NCBI GenBank assembly: GCA_937906165.1
Contig: CALCYA010000094.1
Coordinates: 1-37,774, forward strand
DNA from: an uncultured Bacteroidales bacterium
GTDB taxonomy: Bacteria > Bacteroidota > Bacteroidia > Bacteroidales > Bacteroidaceae
Reading direction: 5' to 3'
DNA length: 37,774 nt
The notes under the pieces are model-generated. The model made no database searches. It worked only from the letters and a program-made list of their open reading frames with translations, and was not told the DNA's origin. Shown here one piece after another: positions 14,962 through 23,621 of the stretch (its first letter is position 1; every line of letters begins with the position of its first letter). Both the position numbers and the translations under genes were made by a program.

Positions 14962-17055
14962 TTACTTCTGAAGTTCGTCAAGTATCTGCTTTGTCAAAGA
15001 AGCACTTACCTGCTCGTGGTGATCGTATGTCATTGAAGATGTCGCACGACCAGAGGTGATTGTACGGAGTGAAGTCACGTAACCGAACATCTCTGCAAGT
15101 GGAACCATAGCCTTGACGATACGCGCACCGGTACGGCTTGTCTCGAAGCCCTCAACCTGACCACGGCGCTTGTTGAGGTCGGCGATAACATCACCCATGC
15201 TCTCCTCAGGAGTAACAACCTCAAGTCTCATCACCGGCTCAAGAAGAACCGGATTAGCCTTCTGGCAAGCGTTCTTGTAAGCCTGGATAGCACATACCTC
15301 GAATGACAACTGGTCAGAGTCTACAGGGTGATAGCCACCATCGAGAAGAACAACCTTCAAAGACTCCATTGGATAGCCGGCAAGTACACCTGACTTGATA
15401 GCTGTCTGGAAGCCCTTCTGTACTGAAGGAATGAACTCCTTTGGAACGTTACCGCCCTTAACCTCGTTAACGAACTGAAGGTTGCCCTCCTTGAAGTCCT
15501 CATCAGCAGGACCTACAGAAACGAGGATCTTAGCATACTTACCCTTACCACCGGTCTGCTTCTTGTATGTCTCGTCAACCTGAACAGTACCAGTGATTGC
15601 CTCCTTGTAGCTAACCTGTGGACGACCCTGGTTACACTCGACGCTGAACTCACGCTTCAGACGGTCGATAATGATCTCGAGGTGAAGCTCACCCATACCG
15701 GAGATGATTGTCTGACCAGACTGCTCGTCGGTTCTTACAGTAAATGTAGGATCCTCCTCTGCGAGCTTTGCAAGACCGTTAGCGAGCTTGTCAAGATCCT
15801 TCTGAGTCTTAGGCTCAACTGCGATAGAGATCACAGGGTCGGGGAATGTCATTGACTCAAGTACGATAGGACCATCCTCAGCGCAGAGAGTATCACCTGT
15901 ACGGACATCCTTCATACCGATAACAGCACCGATATCACCGGCACCGAGAACCTCTACCGGGTTCTGCTTGTTAGAGTGCATCTGGAACATACGTGAGATG
16001 CGCTCTTTGCGGCCTGAACGTGTATCGTAGATATATGAACCAGACTCAAGCTTACCTGAATATACGCGAACGTAGATCAGACGGCCAACGAATGGGTTTG
16101 TAGCAATCTTGAACACAAGAGCCGATGTCTTGTCATCCTCAGATGGAGTACGTGTCTCAGTCTCATCAGTCTTAGGATTAACGCCCTCGATAGCCGGAGT
16201 GTCAAGCGGAGAAGGCAAGAATGCACACACAAAGTCAAGAAGAGGCTGTACACCCTTGTTCTTGAATGAAGAACCGCAAGTCATCGGAGTGATTTCAAGC
16301 GCGAGAGTACCCTTGCGGATAGCTGCGATAATCTCCTCCTCTGTGATTGAATCGGGATCCTCAAGAACCTTCATCATCAACTCCTCATCGAAGTCTGCTG
16401 CCTTCTCAAGAAGGTGCTCTCTCCACTGGTTAGCCTCATCAACGAGTTCTGCAGGGATCTCCTCAACTGTGTAATCAAGGGCACCGTCACGATAAACGAG
16501 AGCCTTCATTGTGATGAGGTTGATAACACCCAAGAACTTCTCCTCAGAACCGATGGGGATTGTAACAGGACATGGATTGGCACCGAGAATCTCTTTCATC
16601 TGTCGCATAACAGAGAAGTAGTCAGCACCAGAACGGTCCATCTTGTTCACGTAAGCGATACGTGGTACGTTATACTTGTCAGCCTGACGCCATACAGTCT
16701 CTGACTGGGGCTCAACACCACCTACTGCACAGAAAGCAGCGATAGCACCGTCGAGTACACGGAGTGAACGCTCTACCTCAGCAGTAAAGTCCACGTGTCC
16801 CGGAGTGTCAATGAGGTTGAACTTGTACTGTGTACCGTTCCATTTCCAGAATGTGGTAGTCGCTGCAGAAGTGATGGTGATACCACGCTCCTGCTCCTGC
16901 TCCATCCAGTCCATTGTAGCTGCACCATCGTGCACCTCACCGATTTTGTGAGAAAGACCAGTGTAGAACAATATACGCTCTGATGTGGTAGTCTTACCAG
17001 CATCGATGTGAGCACTAATACCGATATTACGGGTAAATTGAAGATCGTTTGCCAT
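14962..17055 (-). CDS. fusA: Elongation factor G
   Basis: EF-G is the GTPase that drives translocation on the ribosome. The 697-residue protein has G1 AHIDAGKT at 15-22, G3 DTPGH at 83-87 and G4 NKMD at 137-140. It has domain II, domain III-IV features such as FTVRTDEQSGQTIISGMGEL and GYPMESLKVVLLDGGYHPVD, and a domain V ending ATSSMTYDHHEQV. Length and motifs match the main translational EF-G rather than a tetracycline-protection protein. The gene follows rpsG by 18 nt. No tuf gene follows, in line with Bacteroidetes order. Confidence 0.98.
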   Translation of the reverse strand: MANDLQFTRNIGISAHIDAGKTTTSERILFYTGLSHKIGEVHDGAATMDWMEQEQERGITITSAATTTFWKWNGTQYKFNLIDTPGHVDFTAEVERSLRVLDGAIAAFCAVGGVEPQSETVWRQADKYNVPRIAYVNKMDRSGADYFSVMRQMKEILGANPCPVTIPIGSEEKFLGVINLITMKALVYRDGALDYTVEEIPAELVDEANQWREHLLEKAADFDEELMMKVLEDPDSITEEEIIAAIRKGTLALEITPMTCGSSFKNKGVQPLLDFVCAFLPSPLDTPAIEGVNPKTDETETRTPSEDDKTSALVFKIATNPFVGRLIYVRVYSGKLESGSYIYDTRSGRKERISRMFQMHSNKQNPVEVLGAGDIGAVIGMKDVRTGDTLCAEDGPIVLESMTFPDPVISIAVEPKTQKDLDKLANGLAKLAEEDPTFTVRTDEQSGQTIISGMGELHLEIIIDRLKREFSVECNQGRPQVSYKEAITGTVQVDETYKKQTGGKGKYAKILVSVGPADEDFKEGNLQFVNEVKGGNVPKEFIPSVQKGFQTAIKSGVLAGYPMESLKVVLLDGGYHPVDSDQLSFEVCAIQAYKNACQKANPVLLEPVMRLEVVTPEESMGDVIADLNKRRGQVEGFETSRTGARIVKAMVPLAEMFGYVTSLRTITSGRATSSMTYDHHEQVSASLTKQILDELQK

Positions 17056-17073
17056 TTTCTTAACTGTTATGGA

Positions 17074-17550
17074 TTAGAAACGGAAATGTGCGAATGCGCG
17101 GTTAGCCTCAGCCATACGGTGCATATCCTCCTTACGCTTGAAAGCACCACCCTGGTTGTTGTATGCATCCATAATCTCATTGCAGAGCTTCTCTGACATT
17201 GACTTGCCGCCACGCTTGCGAGCGAACAGAATCATGTTCTTCATAGAGATTGACTCCTTGCGGTCTGCACGGATCTCTGTAGGAACCTGGAAAGTTGCAC
17301 CACCGATACGGCGTGACTTAACCTCCAACTTTGGAGTAACGTTCTCCAATGCCTGCTTCCAAATTTCAAGTGGGGTCTTCTCCTCGTTCTTCATCTTGTT
17401 ACCAACAAGCTCAAGAGCGCCATAGAAAATAGTGTAAGATACGTTCTTCTTTCCATCGTACATCAGGTGGTTAACGAACTTAGATACCATCTGATCGTTG
17501 AAAACGGGATCCGGAAGGATCACACGCTTTTTTGGTTTTGCTTTTCTCAT
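17074..17550 (-). CDS. rpsG: 30S ribosomal protein S7
   Basis: The 158-residue protein starts MRKAKPKKRVILPDPVFNDQ. It includes KFVNHLMYDGKKNVSYTIFY, GGATFQVPTEIRADRKESIS and the end KRKEDMHRMAEANRAFAHFRF. S7 nucleates assembly of the 30S head and lies at the E site. In E. coli it also represses the str operon by binding the rpsL-rpsG spacer. Here that spacer is long (194 nt), which would leave room for a similar site. Confidence 0.98.
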   Translation of the reverse strand: MRKAKPKKRVILPDPVFNDQMVSKFVNHLMYDGKKNVSYTIFYGALELVGNKMKNEEKTPLEIWKQALENVTPKLEVKSRRIGGATFQVPTEIRADRKESISMKNMILFARKRGGKSMSEKLCNEIMDAYNNQGGAFKRKEDMHRMAEANRAFAHFRF

Positions 17551-17744
17551 TTTCTTTTGCGAAAATTTAATGTTTTGTGTGGGCTGCGTTATTTTAATTC
17601 TTCAACGTCTCCACCGAGACATTTACTCAACCTTTATAACTCCAACAAACCAAAACTATGTTATAAAAATATGTAAAGTTAAAGTCATATCCCGTTATTT
17701 ACAAGCTGGAATCACTTTGCTGCCGCTTGTTCCTGTTTTAAGAA
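17551..17744 (-). other. Long rpsL-rpsG spacer, possible regulatory leader
   Basis: No open frame with a recognisable product is seen in these 194 nt. On the minus strand there is a TAGTTTTG (17658-17651) that fits the Bacteroidetes -7 consensus, so a second promoter for rpsG is possible. A short GTCTC/GAGAC hairpin is also present (about 17615-17628). The upstream -33 element is not clear. Whether this is a promoter, a binding site for S7 or both cannot be settled from sequence. Confidence 0.35.
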
Positions 17745-18125
17745 TTACTTCTTAGCCTTGGGACGCTTAGCACCATACTTTGAACGGCGCTGTGTACGGT
17801 TAGCGACACCTGCGGTATCAAGTGTACCACGAACGATGTGATAACGAACACCAGGGAGGTCCTTAACACGACCGCCACGTACCAAAACGATTGAGTGCTC
17901 CTGCAAGTTGTGACCCTCACCAGGGATGTAAGAGTTAACCTCCTTCTGGTTGGTCAAGCGTACACGAGCAACTTTTCTCATAGCAGAGTTAGGTTTCTTT
18001 GGAGTTGTAGTGTAAACACGTACACACACACCACGACGCTGTGGACAGTTGTCGAGTGCGGGTGACTTGCTCTTCTCTACAATCACCTCTCTGCCTTTTC
18101 TAACTAATTGCTGAATTGTAGGCAT
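17745..18125 (-). CDS. rpsL: 30S ribosomal protein S12
   Basis: S12 sits at the decoding centre and controls accuracy. The protein is 126 residues, starting MPTIQQLVRKGREVIVEKSK. The two conserved loops are TTPKKPNSAMRKVARVRLTN and VKDLPGVRYHIVRGTLD. The lysines that change in classic streptomycin-resistant mutants (the one in TPKKPN and the one in VKDLPG) are wild type. It is the first gene of the super-operon, about 80 nt downstream of a good promoter. Confidence 0.98.
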   Translation of the reverse strand: MPTIQQLVRKGREVIVEKSKSPALDNCPQRRGVCVRVYTTTPKKPNSAMRKVARVRLTNQKEVNSYIPGEGHNLQEHSIVLVRGGRVKDLPGVRYHIVRGTLDTAGVANRTQRRSKYGAKRPKAKK

Positions 18126-18205
18126 TTTGTTTAATTTTTAATTATTATATATTGTTTTTTAAATATTCAAGCTTGCGGGGAGACAGCCAAACGCTATACT
18201 CCATT

Positions 18206-18250
18206 TTGGACTGCAAAGGTAAAAATTATTTTTCTAATAAAAAAGGATTT
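18206..18250 (-). promoter_or_regulatory. Bacteroidetes-type promoter of the ribosomal super-operon
   Basis: On the minus strand the -7 box TACCTTTG lies at 18221-18214, matching TAnnTTTG exactly. A T-rich stretch lies about 20 nt upstream (18241-18246) at the position of the -33 element. Transcription would start near 18207, giving a leader of about 80 nt before rpsL. The sequence from 18126 to 18205 has no gene. Confidence 0.8.
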
Positions 18251-18393
18251 AATCTATTTTTGAACGCCAAGAATAGATTTTCGAAAGAAACAGGCATCAA
18301 AAGACGCCAAAAGAGGTCTTTTTGGTAGTTAAATATTGTTAAATATAACTTTTGAGGTAAAATTCTTACCGGACAGACACCTGCCGATCCCCC
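18251..18393. other. Spacer between the str promoter and the obg terminator
   Basis: This AT-rich part completes a 334-base gene-free gap (18126-18459). An AATCTATT/AATAGATT pair (about 18251-18275) and an AAAAGAC/GTCTTTT pair (18299-18322) could form weak hairpins. I see no open frame or clear site here. Confidence 0.4.
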
Positions 18394-18433
18394 AAAAAAA
18401 CAGCGCCCTTCACGGACAAAACCGGAAGAGCGC
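18394..18433 (-). terminator. Intrinsic terminator of the hpt-adk-obg unit
   Basis: On the minus strand the arms GCGCTCTTCCGG (18433-18422) and CCGTGAAGGGCGC (18415-18403) pair with one mismatch and one bulge. After one intervening TG pair of bases come seven U residues (18400-18394). It lies 27 nt after the obg stop codon. Confidence 0.85.
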
Positions 18434-18459
18434 GCAGCATTATACCTTATATATATAAG

Positions 18460-19620
18460 TTATTCTTCATCCTCGAAGTCAAACTCGTCATAGCCCAAAT
18501 CATCGTCATCTTCAAGAGGCTCATCGTCATAATCAGCTTCCCAATCGGCAAAATCCGCAGCAAGCATCTTTCTGTCATAATTGCGGTGCACAAGTTCTTC
18601 ACGCTTCACTGCAGCCAGACGGTTCTCCTCACTGTTCAATGCCGACCACAGAATATCCTTGAGTTCCTGTATACCCTCGCCGGTTGGAGCCGATATGAAC
18701 ACGCAAGGAACATCCTCGGGCAAGTTCTCCGAGAGCATATCCTTGAGTTCTTCGTCGATAAGGTCACACTTTGTTACCGCAAGCACACGTTGCTTGTCAA
18801 GCATCTCGGGATTGAATGTCGCAAGCTCATTGAGCAAAACTTCATACTCTTTCTTTATATCATCGGCATCGGCAGGAACCATAAACAACAGAAGGGAGTT
18901 ACGCTCGATATGACGCAAGAAACGCAGACCAAGGCCACGTCCCTGACTTGCGCCCTCAATGATACCGGGAATATCGGCCATCACAAAGGACTTTCCGTCG
19001 CGGTAAGAGACTATACCAAGATTAGGCTCAAGCGTTGTAAACGGATAGTTCGCGATTTTCGGTTTAGCAGCAGAAACCAAAGACAGCAATGTTGACTTTC
19101 CGGCATTCGGGAAACCGACAAGACCCACATCGGCAAGCAACTTAAGTTCGAGCGTAACCGTCATCTCCTGCATAGGCTCGCCGGGCTGCGCAAAACGCGG
19201 AGCCTGACGTGTAGGAGTGGCAAAATGCACATTACCCAATCCGCCACGGCCGCCTTTGAGAAGAGTCACAAGCTGACCGTCCTCCATCACATCACAAAGG
19301 AACTCACCTGTTTCAGCATTATATGCCACCGTACCGCATGGTACATCAACAATCTTGCTTTCGCCATCGGCACCCGTACTCTTGTTTATACCACCGTTCT
19401 GTCCGTTGCCGGCAAATATATGACGCTGGTATTTGAGATGCAGGAGCGTCCAGTAATTCCTGTTGCCGCGCAGAATGATGTCACCACCCTTTCCGCCGTC
19501 ACCGCCATCAGGGCCTCCATTGGGGATATACTTCGCGCGATGCAGATGCGCCATACCCCTGCCGCCACGCCCCGAACGGCATACTATCTTCACATAATCT
19601 ATAAAATTCGATTCCGCCAT
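18460..19620 (-). CDS. obgE: GTPase Obg (CgtA), ribosome maturation factor
   Basis: Obg is an essential GTPase that binds the 50S subunit and links ribosome assembly to nucleotide levels. The 386-residue protein has the glycine-rich Obg fold (1-158; for example GGPDGGDGGKGGD), then the G domain with G1 GFPNAGKST at 169-177, G3 DIPG at 216-219 and G4 TKCD at 283-286. The last 35 residues are very acidic (EADYDDEPLEDDDD...), a common variable tail. I chose the ATG at 19620 (MAESNFIDYVKI); the frame stays open upstream but without family similarity. It is downstream of adk by 114 nt. Confidence 0.97.
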   Translation of the reverse strand: MAESNFIDYVKIVCRSGRGGRGMAHLHRAKYIPNGGPDGGDGGKGGDIILRGNRNYWTLLHLKYQRHIFAGNGQNGGINKSTGADGESKIVDVPCGTVAYNAETGEFLCDVMEDGQLVTLLKGGRGGLGNVHFATPTRQAPRFAQPGEPMQEMTVTLELKLLADVGLVGFPNAGKSTLLSLVSAAKPKIANYPFTTLEPNLGIVSYRDGKSFVMADIPGIIEGASQGRGLGLRFLRHIERNSLLLFMVPADADDIKKEYEVLLNELATFNPEMLDKQRVLAVTKCDLIDEELKDMLSENLPEDVPCVFISAPTGEGIQELKDILWSALNSEENRLAAVKREELVHRNYDRKMLAADFADWEADYDDEPLEDDDDLGYDEFDFEDEE

Positions 19621-19734
19621 AAATAGTTTCTTTTCATTATTAAACAAAGATGTAAAAGTCAAAGTTGCCACTATACCATAGCAGCAACCTTGTCATCCGG
19701 GGAAGAGACACAGCGTCATGCGTCCCTTATACTT

Positions 19735-20307
19735 TTACATCCTTGACTCAATTGCCGAAACGATATCGGCAAAGATACGGTCAAGGTCGCCCAAGCCATT
19801 TATATAACAGTGCTTGCCCTCCTTCTTGTACCACTCCTTTAGAGGAGAGGTCTGTTCATTGTAAACGACAAGACGCTTTTTGATGGTCTCTTCGTTATCG
19901 TCTGCACGGCCCGACATCTGACCACGTTTGATAAGGCGGTCCATCAACTCATCCTCAGGAACATCAAGCTCTATCATGGCTGTAACATCCTGCCCACGCT
20001 CGTTAAGCATAACCTTGAGAGCCTCGGCCTGCGCAATAGTACGCGGGAAACCGTCAAAGATAACACCTTTGCTATCGACAAAGGCATCCAATTTTGCAGC
20101 AAGGATGTCAACCATCATTGCATCAGGTATCAGCTGTCCGTTGTCTATAAGAGCCTTTGCACTCTTGCCCAACTCAGTTCCTGCAGCAATCTCTGCACGA
20201 AGCACATCACCTGTAGAAATGTGGTCAATACCGAATTTCTCAACAATTCTCTCGCTTTGGGTACCCTTACCGCTGCCGGGTGCGCCAAAAATGACAATAT
20301 TCAACAT
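19735..20307 (-). CDS. adk: Adenylate kinase
   Basis: The enzyme interconverts ATP plus AMP with two ADP. The protein is 190 residues with the P loop GAPGSGKGT at 8-16, the AMP-binding region DHISTGDVLRAEI and the family signature FDGFPRT at 84-90. The LID region (KRGQMSGRADDNEET) is the short form without the zinc-binding cysteines. It lies between hpt and obg in the same direction, with no promoter box found in the 73-nt gap from hpt, so the three genes are probably one transcript. Confidence 0.97.
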   Translation of the reverse strand: MLNIVIFGAPGSGKGTQSERIVEKFGIDHISTGDVLRAEIAAGTELGKSAKALIDNGQLIPDAMMVDILAAKLDAFVDSKGVIFDGFPRTIAQAEALKVMLNERGQDVTAMIELDVPEDELMDRLIKRGQMSGRADDNEETIKKRLVVYNEQTSPLKEWYKKEGKHCYINGLGDLDRIFADIVSAIESRM

Positions 20308-20380
20308 AATCTTTTATTTTTATTGAGCCGCGTGCCAAGCACATACAGCCTATAATTTATTTACTGACTCACACTGCTTA

Positions 20381-20920
20381 TCACTCTTCTGCAGCATCAT
20401 AGATATCGGGCAAGTTACGTCCCAGATGATCATAATCAAGGCCGAAACCTACGATAAACCTGTCAGGGATAGTAAAGACACTGTACTTCACATCAACAGG
20501 GACCTTCAGACGCGCAGGCTTTACAAACAGCGAAGCAATCTCCAATGAAGCCGGCTCGCGGGTGCCAAGGGTCTCAAGCATGCTCTGCATGGTATAACCC
20601 GTATCGACAATATCCTCGATAATTATGACATCACGACCCACAATAGAGTCTGTCAGGCCGAGAACCTCGCGTACGACACCAGTGGAATTTGTTCCTTGAT
20701 ACGAAGAGAGCTTCACAAAAGAGATCTCACACTCGATGCTCAGATTCTTGAGCAATTCGGCAACAAACATGAAACAGCCATTGAGCACACCGAGCATCAC
20801 CGGACGCTTTCCGGCGTAATCATGGTTTATTCTGTCGGCAACCTTTTTGATTTCGCGACAAATCTCTTCATTTGTAATCGACTTGACAAAAGTCTTATCG
20901 TGCAATTTGACAGTAGACAT
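20381..20920 (-). CDS. hpt: Hypoxanthine phosphoribosyltransferase
   Basis: This purine-salvage enzyme joins hypoxanthine (or guanine) to PRPP, forming IMP or GMP. The 179-residue protein has the PRPP motif VIIIEDIVDTGYT at 98-110, the flexible-loop region FVKLSSYQGTNSTGVVREV near 68-86, and the C-terminal part PDRFIVGFGLDYDHLGRNLP that closes over the base. The start is the ATG at 20920 (MSTVKLHDK); a TTG six codons upstream is possible but less likely. It opens the hpt-adk-obg unit. Confidence 0.95.
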   Translation of the reverse strand: MSTVKLHDKTFVKSITNEEICREIKKVADRINHDYAGKRPVMLGVLNGCFMFVAELLKNLSIECEISFVKLSSYQGTNSTGVVREVLGLTDSIVGRDVIIIEDIVDTGYTMQSMLETLGTREPASLEIASLFVKPARLKVPVDVKYSVFTIPDRFIVGFGLDYDHLGRNLPDIYDAAEE

Positions 20921-20959
20921 AAACAGTTGTTTCTCCACAACACTACCCCAACTTAGGAT

Positions 20960-20996
20960 AGTCTCTACAAAAATAGAACAAAGTTCTGAAAATTCA
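20960..20996 (-). promoter_or_regulatory. Candidate promoter of hpt
   Basis: The minus strand reads TATTTTTG at 20975-20968, an exact match to the TAnnTTTG -7 box, about 47 nt upstream of the hpt ATG. A convincing -33 element is not seen. The 237-nt gap 20921-21157 holds this promoter and the divergent plus-strand one. Confidence 0.55.
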
Positions 20997-21074
20997 TCAG
21001 CAGAGCGCCTTTTTTTTGAAGAGTCAGGGATTAATTCCGCCGTTTCGCCACCTAATATATAAGTTGCGTGTATT

Positions 21075-21115
21075 TTTCGTGGAGTTTTGAAAACAAATTA
21101 CTATCTTCGCACCAT
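21075..21115 (+). promoter_or_regulatory. Candidate promoter of the DUF4831-ffh-folD unit
   Basis: TATCTTCG at 21102-21109 matches the -7 box with one change (TTCG for TTTG), and a TTTTTCG stretch lies about 20-25 nt upstream. Transcription would begin near 21116, about 42 nt before the ATG at 21158. Confidence 0.55.
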
Positions 21116-21157
21116 ATTAGAGACTATGCGCTCATACAAAAGCAAACTTTTAACATT

Positions 21158-22216
21158 ATGAAAAGAGCACTTTTTATCCTGATATTGACCGCTGCCGTAT
21201 CGGGCTATGCCCAGACCGAGGTCAACGCATTTTTCTCGGGAGCGAACGAAGGTGTCACATACCATCTTCCCGACACAAAGATCGAGATTATCCTGAAAGC
21301 CACCTGTATCAAGAAGAGTCCGGGCGAGTTCAGCCGCTATGCCGACCGCTACCTGCGCGTGAAGGATGCCATAAAGGAGGCTAACAGCTATTGGGAGCTC
21401 ACCGGAGCAGAAACAGCAACCATCGGAACACCGTCACCCGAGAAGATGTTCACCGTAAAGCTCAACGGCAGCAATGCCAGCAACCTGACACTCGATGAGC
21501 AGGGAATCATTGCAGCCATAAATACCTCGTATCCGGCGGCAGAAGAAGAAAGCCAGGCAGCAGTTGAGACACGACGTCACACCGATGCAAGCCACTACAT
21601 GACCGAAGAGATGCTTCAGGCCTCATCTACCGCAAAACTCGCCGAACTCACAGCGAAAGAGATATACGCCATCCGTGAGAGCAAGCTCGCGATAACAAGA
21701 GGACAATCAGAGAACATGCCTAAAGACGGCCAGGCAATGCAACTTATGCTTGACGAGCTCGACAAGCAGGAGATGGCACTCACAGAGCTGTTCATCGGCC
21801 GTACAGACACCCTCACACAAGAAATGCGTATACTGATTGAGCCGCGCGAGAACAGCGACACCACCAAAGCCGTGCTCCTGCGTTTCTCGCACAAATTGGG
21901 ATTTGTAGGCAAGGACAACCTTGCAGGCGAACCGGTATACTACGACTTCCGTGACCTGAAGACCGTAAAGCGCCCCACAGCCGAGGAACTCAAGAAGAGA
22001 AAGCCGATAAAGAAAGAAGGTATCTGCTACACAATTCCCGGCAAGGCAGAGATTGAGGTGTACACCCGTACAAGAAAACTCATAAAAGAAGAAATTCCTG
22101 TTGCGCAGTTAGGTACAACAGAGATACTCTCAAAGAGCCTCTTCAACAAGAACAACGCCACAAAGGTTGTTTTCGACACCGCCACAGGCGGCATCATCAG
22201 CATTGAAAAGAGATAA
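21158..22216 (+). CDS. DUF4831-like exported protein of unknown function
   Basis: The 352-residue protein has a clear signal peptide (MKRALFILILTAAVSGYAQ, cut near residue 19). It then shows a pattern I recognise from the DUF4831 proteins of Bacteroidales: GVTYHLPDTKIEIILKATC, RYADRYLRVKDAIKEANSYW and a Lys-rich C-terminal part. The middle is helical and charged (residues 145-250). No catalytic motif is visible. The start is the ATG at 21158; the open frame extends upstream across the promoter. It is 26 nt upstream of ffh, so they are probably co-transcribed. Function is unknown. Confidence 0.8.
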   Translation: MKRALFILILTAAVSGYAQTEVNAFFSGANEGVTYHLPDTKIEIILKATCIKKSPGEFSRYADRYLRVKDAIKEANSYWELTGAETATIGTPSPEKMFTVKLNGSNASNLTLDEQGIIAAINTSYPAAEEESQAAVETRRHTDASHYMTEEMLQASSTAKLAELTAKEIYAIRESKLAITRGQSENMPKDGQAMQLMLDELDKQEMALTELFIGRTDTLTQEMRILIEPRENSDTTKAVLLRFSHKLGFVGKDNLAGEPVYYDFRDLKTVKRPTAEELKKRKPIKKEGICYTIPGKAEIEVYTRTRKLIKEEIPVAQLGTTEILSKSLFNKNNATKVVFDTATGGIISIEKR

Positions 22217-22242
22217 AGTATAACAAAATAATATAGAATAAG

Positions 22243-23568
22243 ATGTTTGAAAACTTAAGCGAAAGATTAGAACGTTCATTTAAGATACTCAAAGGAGAGG
22301 GCCGCATTACCGAGGTAAACGTGGCCGAGACACTGAAGGACGTGCGCAAGGCACTCCTCGACGCCGACGTGAACTACAAGGTCGCAAAGACCTTTACCGA
22401 TACAGTAAAGAACAAGGCCATCGGCCAGAACGTGCTGACATCTATACACCCCAGCCAGTTGATGGTGAAGATCGTGCATGACGAACTTACCGCACTTATG
22501 GGTGGTGAGACAGCCGAGATAAACTACGAGGGGCACCCTGCCGTAATCCTGATGTCAGGTCTCCAGGGTAGCGGTAAGACCACATTCTCATCAAAGCTTG
22601 CCAACTACCTCAAGAAGAAGAAAAACCGCAATCCGTTACTCGTCGCGTGCGACGTTTACCGCCCCGCAGCCATCGACCAGCTCAAGGTTCTTGGTGAGAG
22701 CATCGGTGTTCCCGTATACAGCGAGCCCGACAGCAAGGACCCAGTCCAGATTGCCCTCAACGCGATAAAAGAGGCCAAGGCAAAGAGCTACAACCTTGTA
22801 ATCATCGATACCGCCGGCCGTCTGGCTGTCGACGAGGCGATGATGCAGGAGATTGCAGCCATCAAGGAGGCAGTGAACCCCACAGAGACACTCTTCGTTG
22901 TCGACTCAATGACAGGTCAGGATGCCGTGAACACCGCCAAGGAGTTCAACGACCGCCTCGATTTCACAGGTGTCATCCTTACCAAGCTCGATGGTGACAC
23001 ACGTGGCGGTGCCGCGCTTTCTATCCGCACTGTAGTGACAAAGCCCATCAAGTTCATCGGTACAGGCGAGAAGATGGAGGCCATCGACCAGTTCCACCCC
23101 AACCGTATGGCCGACCGTATCCTGGGTATGGGCGACGTCGTTTCACTTGTTGAACGCGCACAGGAGCAGTTCGATGAGGAGCAGGCAAAGAAGCTGCAGC
23201 GCAAGCTCGCACGCAACCAGTTCGATTTCAACGACTTCCTTGCACAGATTGAACAGATAAAGAAGATGGGTAACATCAAGGATCTCCTTGGCATGATACC
23301 CGGCATCGGAAAGGCTGTAAAAGACATGGACATCGATGACAACGCTTTCAAGGGCGTGGAGGCCATCATCCGTTCAATGACCCCAAAGGAGCGTGCCAAC
23401 CCTGATATCATCAACAACTCGCGCAAGGAGCGCATTGCCCGCGGTAGCGGAACAACACTACAGGAGGTTAACCGCCTTATGAAGCAGTTCGAGCAGATAC
23501 GCAAGACAATGAAGACCGTTGCAGGCGGAAAGTTCCCCGGAATGATGCCCGGAATGGGAAGAAGATAA
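22243..23568 (+). CDS. ffh: Signal recognition particle protein Ffh
   Basis: Ffh with 4.5S RNA captures signal sequences at the ribosome and delivers them to FtsY. The 441-residue protein has the N domain (1-95), the G domain with G1 GLQGSGKTT at 106-114, DTAGR at 189-193 and TKLDGD at 247-252. The methionine-rich M domain (about 325-441) includes the RNA-binding segment NNSRKERIARGSGTTLQEVN. The end, GMMPGMGRR, is typical. It lies between the DUF4831-like gene and folD. Confidence 0.98.
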   Translation: MFENLSERLERSFKILKGEGRITEVNVAETLKDVRKALLDADVNYKVAKTFTDTVKNKAIGQNVLTSIHPSQLMVKIVHDELTALMGGETAEINYEGHPAVILMSGLQGSGKTTFSSKLANYLKKKKNRNPLLVACDVYRPAAIDQLKVLGESIGVPVYSEPDSKDPVQIALNAIKEAKAKSYNLVIIDTAGRLAVDEAMMQEIAAIKEAVNPTETLFVVDSMTGQDAVNTAKEFNDRLDFTGVILTKLDGDTRGGAALSIRTVVTKPIKFIGTGEKMEAIDQFHPNRMADRILGMGDVVSLVERAQEQFDEEQAKKLQRKLARNQFDFNDFLAQIEQIKKMGNIKDLLGMIPGIGKAVKDMDIDDNAFKGVEAIIRSMTPKERANPDIINNSRKERIARGSGTTLQEVNRLMKQFEQIRKTMKTVAGGKFPGMMPGMGRR

Positions 23569-23621
23569 GCAGGCGAAAGCCAATAGATAAAGAGATTGTT
23601 TAACATCAAAAGCCATACACT

